In this document: in pieces, positions 53,659-61,755 of the stretch
How the letters are laid out: every line of letters begins with the position of its first letter
Numbering within the stretch: position 1 is the first letter of the stretch
Assembly: GCA_016715905.1 (NCBI GenBank)
Contig: JADJXI010000007.1
Span: forward strand, 1-64,000
Length of the DNA stretch: 64,000 nucleotides
Origin: Sphingobacteriaceae bacterium
Lineage (GTDB): Bacteria > Bacteroidota > Bacteroidia > B-17B0 > Aurantibacillaceae
Reading direction: 5' to 3'
Notes under the pieces: generated by a model
What the model was told of the DNA's origin: nothing
Database searches by the model: none
What the model saw: only the letters and a program-made list of their open reading frames with translations
Made by a program: the position numbers and the translations under genes

Positions 53659-54525
53659 ATGAGCAGTATAGAATCACTTAAAAAATATGTTTTTGAAACA
53701 TATAGGTATCAAATTTTACCTATCAGTAAAAACATTCAAAAAAAGATTGACAGTAATATTGAAACCTATGAACAACTTGTTGCAGAAAAGAACAATTTAC
53801 TTGCTGACATTTTATTAAACAAAAATATTTTCCTTAATTACAAACGCTCTCAAGTCGTTTTTAGATTGGAGTACTCCGACAAAAATATTTTTATTTTCCG
53901 CCTTGGCGTGAGGAGAGATATAAAACGTAACACAAAAGAATTTAAACAAGAAGAAATCGAAGATTACCCGAATATTGTTTTGATTTTTAACAATGATCCG
54001 ACAGTACAGAAACTTGCAATTCAGAAAAATTATAGAGCATTCAATAAGTCTGAAACCGTTGCTCATCTTATTGAAAATAGCTTATCTAATTTTTTGCTTG
54101 GTTTAAATCTCGCTATTTATATTGAACCGATTTATAATGTTTCTGAATTTTGGGATATTATAGAACGGTATCCAAATAAAATTCAGCAAATAGGCTTCGA
54201 ATTAATTAGACCAAATCTTAGTAACATTTCAAATACAATTGATAAGCAAATAAAGCAGTTGCAACTTTCAACTGATGCGCACAAAACAAAATTTGAACTA
54301 GAAAGCAATAAAGACGCGAACCTTAATATCACTCAAGATAATCAGCAAATTCAAAATTTATTAGAATATAGCGCACAGGGCGGTGGTCCAATTAGTTTGA
54401 AAATTAAAGGACTTAAAAAGAAAATTAAAACCAAAAAATCTTCGGAAGAATTTGAAATAACTGAACTGGAATTAAACGGACCGCCAGAACAATTAAAGGA
54501 AATGATGAAAGATATTTTAAAATAG
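53659..54525 (+). CDS. Hypothetical cytoplasmic protein, possible defence partner
   Basis: 288 residues. Helical N-terminal third, mixed middle, Lys-rich C-terminus with KIKTKKSSEEFEITELELNG. No recognised domain. Directly followed, 2 bases later, by a small membrane protein, an arrangement seen in two-gene phage-exclusion systems; that comparison is inference. Confidence 0.6.
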   Translation: MSSIESLKKYVFETYRYQILPISKNIQKKIDSNIETYEQLVAEKNNLLADILLNKNIFLNYKRSQVVFRLEYSDKNIFIFRLGVRRDIKRNTKEFKQEEIEDYPNIVLIFNNDPTVQKLAIQKNYRAFNKSETVAHLIENSLSNFLLGLNLAIYIEPIYNVSEFWDIIERYPNKIQQIGFELIRPNLSNISNTIDKQIKQLQLSTDAHKTKFELESNKDANLNITQDNQQIQNLLEYSAQGGGPISLKIKGLKKKIKTKKSSEEFEITELELNGPPEQLKEMMKDILK

Positions 54526-54527
54526 GA

Positions 54528-54971
54528 ATGGAATATATCAAAAACATATTTGCTTTTCTTTTTTTAGCCTTGCTTATATCGCTTGGTTTACACTGGATCG
54601 AGAGTAATTTTATTGCTGAGTTTTTAAAAAGCAATCTAATAATTATTCTCCTGACCCTACTTGCAATTAATACAGCAACAGTAAGTATTCTTCTGTCAAA
54701 ACTTAAAGAGATTTCTGAAAAGCATAAGGATTTTAATTTTGAAGAAAGTTATGGCTCACTTAAAAGTTCGCTTACAGAGCAAATCGTTTTAATCTGTTTT
54801 GGTTTTATTGTTTTAATTTTGGCAGACAGTAAAATTATCCAAGCAAAATTACCGTATCAAGAAATTATATTTAACACCTTAAACACGGCTATTTTCATTT
54901 ACTCCGTAGACATTCTTAGAGATACTGGAAAAGCAATTTTTATTATCGTAGACTTTGAAAAGAAAAAATAA
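54528..54971 (+). CDS. Small membrane protein (3-4 helices)
   Basis: 147 residues. Hydrophobic helices at about 5-22, 33-52, 86-104 and 115-130. Last gene of cassette C17. No family recognised. May be the membrane half of a pair with the preceding protein. Confidence 0.65.
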   Translation: MEYIKNIFAFLFLALLISLGLHWIESNFIAEFLKSNLIIILLTLLAINTATVSILLSKLKEISEKHKDFNFEESYGSLKSSLTEQIVLICFGFIVLILADSKIIQAKLPYQEIIFNTLNTAIFIYSVDILRDTGKAIFIIVDFEKKK

Positions 54972-55030
54972 CATAATGTGTACAACGACCTGTGTGTTAT
55001 ATACGTTGCGCAGACTTGCAAACCCACAAT

Positions 55031-55092
55031 GGCAAGCACATTTGCAGCTTTAGATTAAGGAATGAAAGTTTTTGGCTGCAAATAAGCTTGCC
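55031..55092. repeat. Bipartite hairpin B9
   Basis: Arms GGCAAGCACATTTGCAGC and GCTGCAAATAAGCTTGCC. Its loop (TTAGATTAAGG) also occurs in the hairpins of the end elements, linking the two families. Confidence 0.75.
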
Positions 55093-55253
55093 ATTTTTCC
55101 CGCCCGCCTATGTATGCGTGACGTGAAAAGAAAAAATTTCCCTTCCCTTCTGTAAAAATTTAAACTGCGACCGCTCAAGCCACCGCAAACAAAAACTACG
55201 CAGACAGACAAATATAAATTCACAGCAGACACCGTGTTGTATGGACAAAAACA

Positions 55254-55400
55254 AAACCGGCCTACCTATAACAGCGCACTGGCGCAATAGCGGGGGAAGT
55301 GGGTATATAAACATTATTTCGTTAAATTTACATTGTGCGTACTCGACAGTTTAGTATTTCAAAACCGCTACTGCGCCAGTGCGCAAACCGTTATAGCGCA
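55254..55400 (+). repeat. Cassette-boundary palindrome S20
   Basis: Left core CTATAAC 55266-55272, stem GCGCACTGGCGCAATAGCGG...CCGCTACTGCGCCAGTGCGC, right core AACCG|TTATAG, crossover after 55390. Closes C17 (49960-55390, 5.4 kb): CCGGCCTACCTATAAC pairs with C17 start TTATAGGTAAGCCGG. Confidence 0.9.
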
Positions 55401-55780
55401 TAGGGGCGGACAATTCTCCGTAAGACAATTCATCTTGACAAAAAAGCATTTCGCTTCGACAGGCGACTTCTCACACGGGCGACCGCACAGCAGCTCTTTC
55501 GGTTTGACAAGAACATTCAGGTAAAAGATTTTTAAAATTTTTTGCCGACGTACTTTTTGGCTGGAAGTCATAGTAACAGCCATCGCACGACCTCCTTTTC
55601 GCCTCCTTCGGAAGGCGGATTGGCTATCCCAAGCTGCGGTCATTTGTAATTTTTCCGCTACGCTCCAAAATCACAAATCACCTCGCGCCGACGCACACAA
55701 TAAGGTGTGGCGCGAAAAGCGCCACGTTTATGCGCATCTCCCTACGGTCAGTCAGAAGGGCAAGCCACAGGCGTATGGTA
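55391..55780. repeat. Start element of large unit U3
   Basis: Shares GGCGGACAATTCTCCGTA with U1 start, and GCTGCGGTCATTTGTAATTT, TTCCGCTACGCTCC, and GCAAGCCACAGGCGTATGG with U4 start. No gene. Confidence 0.75.
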
Positions 55781-55856
55781 TTTTTATTTCATAAATTAAT
55801 TATTAACTTAGCTCTTATAAATTAACCGCGCTAATCATATCAAAGATTTAGAATAA

Positions 55857-56651
55857 ATGAAAAATTATTACAAATTGATCCTTTTTTTCTTTTTAATACT
55901 TCGATATGATATTTACTATTGTCAAAATTCAACAACTTCCTATAAGGTTACAGCGGACAAACTAAACGTCAGGTCAGCGCCCGATGAAAATGCTGAAGTG
56001 ATAAAAACTTTACCTACTGATGAAACTATTGAATTAGAAAGCGTATCCAATGGTTGGGGTAAAATTAAAAATAACGAACTACAATATGTAAAAATGGATT
56101 ACCTAACCCCAGTCCCTTTAAATATTATACCAGTTCCAGAATCTAAACCCGAACGTTCATGGCGTTCTCTTCCTTTAATCGCCATAACTGCATTTCTACT
56201 CGGTCCTATATTCATTATTTTATTGAATATTTATATGTTCAAAGCAAAGAAAAAAAGAATTAAAAATTTGGAAAGTACAATTCTCCAAGATATTGAAAAT
56301 ATAGATTTGGCAAAGAAAAACCTTGCGGAAAAGGAAAGATTGATTGAAGAGCAAAATAAAGTGCATCAGGCAAATATTGACGCGTCATACGAAAATTTAT
56401 TTAATAAAATTAGTAAAATATACGGTCATGAAAATGCTCTTAAATTTCATAATAATGATTTGTGGATTGGAATGCACTGGCGTTTAGTTCACCACATAAA
56501 AGGATTACCTCAAGAAGTTAAAGAAAATGTTTCTGCAAACAAAACTATTTTACACTGGAATTATGATCAGTATATAAGCCGAGGCGCAACTAAGTACAGA
56601 AAGCGAATTATACTTGAAGATGATATAGTGACAAGCTGGCAAGATTTATAA
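55857..56651 (+). CDS. SH3b-domain membrane protein
   Basis: 264 residues. Signal or anchor helix at 5-20, bacterial SH3 (SH3b) at about 27-78 (KLNVRSAPDENAEVI, GWGKI), transmembrane helix at about 105-128, coiled coil at about 132-180, then a domain with IGMHWRLVHHIKGLPQEV and W..Y, like the SmpA/OmlA fold. So it probably has SH3b outside and the coiled-coil/OmlA-like part inside the cell. First gene of a four-gene operon. Confidence 0.75.
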   Translation: MKNYYKLILFFFLILRYDIYYCQNSTTSYKVTADKLNVRSAPDENAEVIKTLPTDETIELESVSNGWGKIKNNELQYVKMDYLTPVPLNIIPVPESKPERSWRSLPLIAITAFLLGPIFIILLNIYMFKAKKKRIKNLESTILQDIENIDLAKKNLAEKERLIEEQNKVHQANIDASYENLFNKISKIYGHENALKFHNNDLWIGMHWRLVHHIKGLPQEVKENVSANKTILHWNYDQYISRGATKYRKRIILEDDIVTSWQDL

Positions 56652-56653
56652 AA

Positions 56654-56890
56654 ATGACAAAACAAGAGGAAAAAGAAATAGCGGATTTAATTGGTAGGTA
56701 TGTCCAACTTCGCGATGAAGACCTTGCTTACGTTGAAGACGATAACGTGGAGAAACTTGAATTAATTGCTAAAAATAACGAACGCAAACTTTTGGAAATT
56801 TCGAAAGCACCGTTTGTTCGGTTTCCGATTTGGGCGCAAGTTTTAACTTGGCTTTTCATAGTCTTCTGTCTTGTAGCAGCTCGCCTTTAA
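56654..56890 (+). CDS. Small single-helix membrane protein
   Basis: 78 residues: acidic helical N-terminal part and one transmembrane helix at 60-77 (WAQVLTWLFIVFCLVAARL). Two bases after the SH3b gene. Function unknown. Confidence 0.65.
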   Translation: MTKQEEKEIADLIGRYVQLRDEDLAYVEDDNVEKLELIAKNNERKLLEISKAPFVRFPIWAQVLTWLFIVFCLVAARL

Positions 56891-56903
56891 AAAATAATTT
56901 ATC

Positions 56904-58202
56904 ATGTTTAATGATTTATTCCTTAAAAACAAATTCTTTAACTCCATTGAAAAAGGGAGCGTCTTAGGTTTTTTAGAAGGTCTTAGTAAATTAAAAGACA
57001 TAAATATCACAAACTCAAAAAAGCAGACCGCTCTAATTCTCTCTTGTAAAACTGGTAATTTACCCTTAGTGAAATTAATATTAAGCAAAAGCCCCAACAT
57101 TGATTTAAAGGATACCTACGGATTCACCGCACATGATTACGTTTTAAAAACTGGAATGAAGGATTTAATAGCGCTCTTTGAGCCACCAACAAATGAAGAT
57201 CCAGTAACAATTTCTACTCCTAAAAATAATATTGAAGCAAATTTTGAAATTGCCCGTAATTATTTCCAATCATATAACGAGTCTGATGATGATAATAAAA
57301 TAAATACGGAAACAAAAACAGAAAATAAAGTTGAACAAAAAGAAATAAAAAAAGAATCTGAAGAAAAAAAGGAAACTATAGAAGATACATTAAACGAACT
57401 TAATAATCTCATAGGACTGGCCAACATTAAGACTGATATAAATTCTTTAATTAATATTATTAAAATAAATAAATTCCGTGAGAAAGAAGGTCTCCCAACA
57501 CAAAAGACCTCTTTACATTGTGTATTTCTTGGTCCCCCAGGTACTGGAAAGACAACAATTGCAAGGCTTTTAGCTAAATTGTATTTTCAACTTGGGGTAA
57601 TAAAAGAAAATAAAATAGTTGAAGTCGATAGAAGCGGTTTAATTGCAGCTTATGTCGGACAAACTGCTTTAAAAACAGATGAAATAATAAATAGTTCCTT
57701 GAACGGAATTCTTTTTATAGACGAAGCATATACGTTAAAACGTGGCGACTCCTCAAATGATTATGGCCAAGAGGCCATTGACATTTTGCTCAAAAGAATG
57801 GAAGATCATCGTGATGAACTAATAATTATTGTAGCTGGGTATAAAAAAGAAATGGTAAATTTCATCGAATCTAACCCCGGTTTAAAATCACGTTTTAATA
57901 AATATTTTAATTTTTTAGACTACGAACCCTTGGAGCTCGTTAAAATTTATGAAAAAATGATTGGTGCATCTGGTTTTATTATCGAACCGGACGCTCTTGA
58001 AAATATCTCAACGCTCTTTACAACATTGCACGATCGCAAAGATGATAGGTTTGGAAATGCCCGTTTAGTCAGAAATATATTTGAAAAGACTTTCGAAAAA
58101 CAAAGCAATAGAAATGCAAGCTCCGAAAATATTACAAAGGAAATGCTAATAACGATAAAGTCCGTAGACATTCCAATAAACGAATTTACCCCTTTAAATT
58201 AG
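56904..58202 (+). CDS. Ankyrin-repeat and CbbX-type AAA+ ATPase
   Basis: 432 residues. One to two ankyrin-like repeats at about 35-95 (KQTALILSCKTGNLPLVKLI, DLKDTYGFTAHDYV), an acidic/charged linker (about 125-165), and an AAA+ module of the CbbX/SpoVK type: Walker A GPPGTGKT at 210-217, Walker B FIDEAY with D273-E274, and sensor GYKKEM. CbbX-type ATPases remodel protein complexes. In operon with SH3b, so perhaps acts at the membrane. Not a rubisco activase context. Confidence 0.85.
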   Translation: MFNDLFLKNKFFNSIEKGSVLGFLEGLSKLKDINITNSKKQTALILSCKTGNLPLVKLILSKSPNIDLKDTYGFTAHDYVLKTGMKDLIALFEPPTNEDPVTISTPKNNIEANFEIARNYFQSYNESDDDNKINTETKTENKVEQKEIKKESEEKKETIEDTLNELNNLIGLANIKTDINSLINIIKINKFREKEGLPTQKTSLHCVFLGPPGTGKTTIARLLAKLYFQLGVIKENKIVEVDRSGLIAAYVGQTALKTDEIINSSLNGILFIDEAYTLKRGDSSNDYGQEAIDILLKRMEDHRDELIIIVAGYKKEMVNFIESNPGLKSRFNKYFNFLDYEPLELVKIYEKMIGASGFIIEPDALENISTLFTTLHDRKDDRFGNARLVRNIFEKTFEKQSNRNASSENITKEMLITIKSVDIPINEFTPLN

Positions 58203-58206
58203 TTCT

Positions 58207-58407
58207 ATGAATCTTATAAAATCTAGTTTAATCATAATACTTCCAATAATCGCGGCGATTATTTCATGGATATTTTCGGGATATTTTCTTTCAAGAAAAG
58301 ATAATTATCAAAATAGCAAATATAAAATCTTTAGGAAAAAAATCAGCTGGAGCTTTTTCTGGTTAATTTTCACTCTGTTAGTAGCATTAAAAGTACTCGG
58401 CAAATAA
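58207..58407 (+). CDS. Small two-helix membrane protein
   Basis: 66 residues; helices at about 7-25 and 47-64 separated by a basic stretch. 4 bases after the ATPase gene. Function unknown. Confidence 0.6.
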   Translation: MNLIKSSLIIILPIIAAIISWIFSGYFLSRKDNYQNSKYKIFRKKISWSFFWLIFTLLVALKVLGK

Positions 58408-58476
58408 TGATTTTTATTACATTATCTGTGATACAGAACAAAGTTGTTTAATTTCTTGACCTTTTTAGAATTTCTG

Positions 58477-59178
58477 TTATTTTCTAAAATAAGGCTCCAT
58501 TTCTGTGAGATTTCTAAAAATAAATGATCGCCATCCAGCAGTTTTATATCCTCTGCTCCCAGATGGATGATTGATGAAAATAACAATTAATTCATAACCA
58601 GTCGTGTGGCTAATTTTATAACATCTTTCATAAATACCTAGCTCATTATTTTTAATTATTTCCGGGCTCTCTAAAAAGTCCCAATCGGTATTTTGATTAA
58701 TCTCATTTATAAAAATCCCATCTCCAGCTATACCAAATTTAATACAGCATTTAGGTTTTAGTATCAACAATACCTTTAGCATTACACGCCAGCCTTTTTG
58801 AAAATCTTCTCCTGTTGGCCTATCATATATTCCATCCTCAACCTTAACAGCTCTTTGTGATAAATTCAAATACGCAACACTTGACCAAAGCAATTTCCTT
58901 TTGTTAATATCATAAGCATATTCGTTCAAAAAAGTCTTTTCTACAGAACGAAGTAACCTTGAGTTACCGTTTTTCGATAATTCTTTGTTGAAGCCTTGAT
59001 CGAAAATAAAATCTCTGGTCCAGTTAACTTTTTCATCGACATTTCCCCCGTCTTCATAATTACTATCACCTATAAACAATGTCTTTAAGGCTTCATAATT
59101 TAATCCAATCCACGGCAACCATTTTAGTTCCTCTTTTTGAATCAAAGGATTAATTTCATTATCGTAATCTATATTCAT
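58477..59178 (-). CDS. Hypothetical protein, uracil-DNA-glycosylase-like pattern
   Basis: 233 residues, cytoplasmic. WLPWIGLNY then KTLFIGDSNYEDGG at the N-terminus and VIFINHPSGSRGY near the C-terminus resemble the first and last motifs of the uracil-DNA glycosylase superfamily (…GDS/GES-Y and …HPS). The catalytic residues cannot be assigned by eye; activity is unproven. Convergent with the SH3b/AAA operon. Confidence 0.6.
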   Translation of the reverse strand: MNIDYDNEINPLIQKEELKWLPWIGLNYEALKTLFIGDSNYEDGGNVDEKVNWTRDFIFDQGFNKELSKNGNSRLLRSVEKTFLNEYAYDINKRKLLWSSVAYLNLSQRAVKVEDGIYDRPTGEDFQKGWRVMLKVLLILKPKCCIKFGIAGDGIFINEINQNTDWDFLESPEIIKNNELGIYERCYKISHTTGYELIVIFINHPSGSRGYKTAGWRSFIFRNLTEMEPYFRK

Positions 59179-59254
59179 AATGCAATATAATTAATCTTTA
59201 AATAATTACAAAGTGTTTCCAAATCTCTTGTGCCGAAAACATTACTTACTGGTC

Positions 59255-59564
59255 TGTCAGTTGAGACCTTTACATCACCACTACCCTTAGACCAAAACCC
59301 GTTCACCAGTACTTACCAACCGCACATTTTGCAAGCACTTGTGTCGCTTTTAGATTAAGGCAGATAATTTATTTGGCGCCACAAAAGCTTGCAAAATCTT
59401 CCGCCCTCCTGTGTGTATCGAACTGTGTGTAAAAAGCCGACGCAAAAAAATTTTAAAAAGGGGCCGGTGTTAAAAAGACATTCGGAGAGCTGCTTTCCTC
59501 CCCTGCAATCACGTAGCAAAAAAAATGTATGCAGACACGTAACCAGTCGCCTGATCTGGGTGCG
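59255..59564. repeat. End element of large unit U3
   Basis: ACCGCACATTTTGCAAGCAC at 59320 pairs with GCTTGCAAAATC; loop TAGATTAAGG; then CCGCCCTCCTGTGTGT. As in U1 and U2 ends, but lacks the ATTAGTTTAAAT palindrome. No gene in 59179-59738. Confidence 0.7.
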
Positions 59565-59710
59565 CCCCTACGACGCTATAACACCACCTACACGTAATTG
59601 GCGCATTTGAGGTAATAAAAAGTTTTGTATCTTTAAATAACCTTTTGTCGGTATAGACAGTTGAGTGTTCCAAAACGCCAACTACGCGTAGCCGGAAAAC
59701 GTTAGCGGTC
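59565..59710 (+). repeat. Cassette-boundary palindrome S21 (opening-type)
   Basis: Left core CTATAAC 59576-59582, right core AAACG|TTAGC, crossover after 59701. Closes U3 (55391-59701): GCCCCTACGACGCTATAAC pairs with the U3 start TTATAGCGCATAGGGGC. Loop TATCTTTAAATAACC. Confidence 0.85.
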
Positions 59711-59738
59711 AGTTTGCGGACAGACATTCCGGTTGAAA

Positions 59739-60263
59739 ATGACAATAAACGAAGACGAAATAATCAAAACAATAATAGCGAAAGTCCCAAAAGGACCTTT
59801 TCATAAGGACGTTCATACTGCGACAGACGCTTCTTTAAATAGACAAGAAAAGGCCTATGCGCTCGGACTCTTCTTCGAAAAAATTAAAGCGGATCAAGAT
59901 CTTTACAATTCATTGAATAAAGACTTCGGCAAATTGGCAGACACTTATAAAGCGTTAGACCTTGACAAATATTTCTCTTTAAAAATAGTAGCGCGTAAGC
60001 AAACGAAGGCTACGACATATGAAATTATCTTAGGACTGATAAGTATAATTTTTATAGTTGCAGGTTTAACAAGACCATTCTCATATTCAATCCTTCATAC
60101 TAAAAGTAACACGCCTGTTTCGGTAACCGGCATTTCTGTAATTTGCCTAGGACTTATACTAATTTATGTAACACTTTCATTTTATCGACGCAGACAAAGA
60201 CTTAAAGTATTTTATTTAAATAGTAACGGACAAAACAACGGCGGACACGTGAGCGAGACGTAA
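59739..60263 (+). CDS. Membrane protein, unknown function
   Basis: 174 residues from the ATG at 59739 (TTG at 59733 also possible). Soluble N-terminal about 90 residues, two transmembrane helices at about 95-115 and 128-148, basic tail. The order KDVHTATDASLNRQEKAYALG is not familiar. Sole gene of C18. Confidence 0.7.
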   Translation: MTINEDEIIKTIIAKVPKGPFHKDVHTATDASLNRQEKAYALGLFFEKIKADQDLYNSLNKDFGKLADTYKALDLDKYFSLKIVARKQTKATTYEIILGLISIIFIVAGLTRPFSYSILHTKSNTPVSVTGISVICLGLILIYVTLSFYRRRQRLKVFYLNSNGQNNGGHVSET

Positions 60264-60270
60264 ACTGTGT

Positions 60271-60390
60271 GCGCAAACCGAACCGCTAACAGCACCTACT
60301 TGCAATTTTTTGCGGGTTAGCGCTCAAATGCGTAACTTGACATAGCAAAAAACTGCAAGTAGCTGCAAAACGTTATAACTAAGCCGCCGG
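60271..60390 (+). repeat. Cassette-boundary palindrome S22
   Basis: Left core CCGCTAAC 60283-60290, stem GCACCTACTTGCAATTTTTTG...CAAAAAACTGCAAGTAGCTGC, right core AAACG|TTATAAC, crossover after 60372. Closes C18 (59702-60372): CGCAAACCGAACCGCTAAC pairs with C18 start TTAGCGGTCAGTTTGCG. Confidence 0.88.
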
Positions 60391-60400
60391 GACATCGGAA

Positions 60401-61242
60401 ATGAAAAAAAATTTCACACTGACAATAACACTTCTACTTTTATTTGGCTTTTCGGTCGGACAGATAACCTCTAAAACAATTTTACTTAAAGGTCGCGACT
60501 CGACAATAGTAATAATGAGGCTATTCCTTTCGCAACAGTGGTAATCAAAGGGACGAAAATTCATTGTACCACAGACAATTTAGGTAATTACTCAATAGAC
60601 CTAACGACTATTGCGGACACATTGAAAAACGTGATATTATACTGCTCTTATGTCGGCTACAACACAAAAGAAATTCCCATAAAACATAAAATTACCAAGA
60701 CAATTACTCTTGACTTTAAATTAACTAATCGACCTGCGTGTGAAATGCCTGACCCATGGAGCGCGATAAAAATAAATAATTCGGACACCGCTCAGTTTAC
60801 AAAAATTCTTAAGCGCGGTCTCGACACATTAACATTTTATAGGCGACATAGTAATTGTGACACAGTGACCTATTACAAATTTCAGGTCTTCAAGCAATCT
60901 CAGACATATGGCATACGTACTTTTATTCCAGTAAAATATGCGCAACCAAAAAGATGCAAAGACTTATTTTCTGCTGACCCAAATAAAATAGTTTTTAAAG
61001 TAGCGCAATCTTGTCTTCACTCTCCCGCTACAATAAATTTTACGAACGCGTTTGAACAAGGCATACGAAATATAAAACGCGACACTGCGACTTGCTCGAA
61101 TAAAATACAATATTCGATGACAATCGGGACTAAAAATTATAAAAGTAAAATAAAGACTTGCAATCAAGACATCGAAAGACTAATGAATATGTATTTTGGT
61201 TGCGCAATTGTTGACGAAAAGACAATACAGAATGGCTATTAA
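60401..61242 (+). pseudogene. Frameshifted exported protein with carboxypeptidase-regulatory-like domain
   Basis: ATG at 60401 gives a signal peptide (about 1-21) and ITSKTILLKGRDSTIV, then the frame closes at 60541. The frame one base off continues NNEAIPFATVVIKGTKI, the CarboxypepD_reg-like pattern (…PLPGATV.IKGT…TD..G.F), to the TAA at 61240. The break lies near 60500-60515. The remaining part (about 60 to 230) holds Cys pairs (CDTVTYYK, ATCSNK). Real frameshift or sequencing error cannot be told apart from here. Confidence 0.7.
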
Positions 61243-61245
61243 ACT

Positions 61246-61370
61246 GTGTGCGGCGGCCAAGTTATAACAGCACCTACTTGCAATTTTTTGCGGGTTAGCG
61301 CTCAAATGTGTAACTTGGACATAGCAAAAAACTGCAAGTAGCTGCAAACCGTTATAACCAATGGCGGCGG
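61246..61370 (+). repeat. Cassette-boundary palindrome S23
   Basis: Near-identical to S22. Left core TTATAAC 61262-61268, right core AACCG|TTATAAC, crossover after 61351. Closes C19 (60373-61351): CGGCGGCCAAGTTATAAC pairs with C19 start TTATAACTAAGCCGCCG. Confidence 0.9.
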
Positions 61371-61735
61371 ACTTTCGCTCCGTAGACAACTTTACGATAG
61401 ACAAAAAACTTTTCGTCCGGCCTTTAAGGACAGCTTTAATGTTCCATAGACACATTTGAGGTAAATAGATAGGTGTACTTGTTATTGCTTTCCTTTCGCT
61501 CTTCGGGCGGACACGCCCGTTAGTACAGCTATCGCGACATCCCAACGCACTTTTGTGGTTTTTTCAAAACCATTTTGGCTAACCCAAACTGCGGTCATTT
61601 GTAATTTTTCCGTTACACTCCAAAATTCCAAATCACCTCGCGCAAACGCACACAATAAGGTGCGGGGCGACAGCCCCGCGTTTGTGCGCCTCTCGCTCCG
61701 CTCAGTCAAAGGCGCAAGCCACAGGCGTATGGTTT
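61352..61735. repeat. Start element of large unit U4
   Basis: Almost the same as 42073-42450: GGCGGCGGACTTTCGCTCCG, GGTGTACTTGTTATTGC, CTTCGGGCGGACACGCCCG, then a GC-rich hairpin GCGGGGCGACAGCCCCGC. No gene. Confidence 0.85.
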
Positions 61736-61755
61736 TTTTTGCTAACTTTAATATT

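Noticed and set aside
61180..61545. 121-codon minus-strand frame, with a similar one at 42066-42344
   Set aside because: Lies over a site and a repeated start element; similarity is that of the DNA repeat. It would also overlap a + strand gene end.
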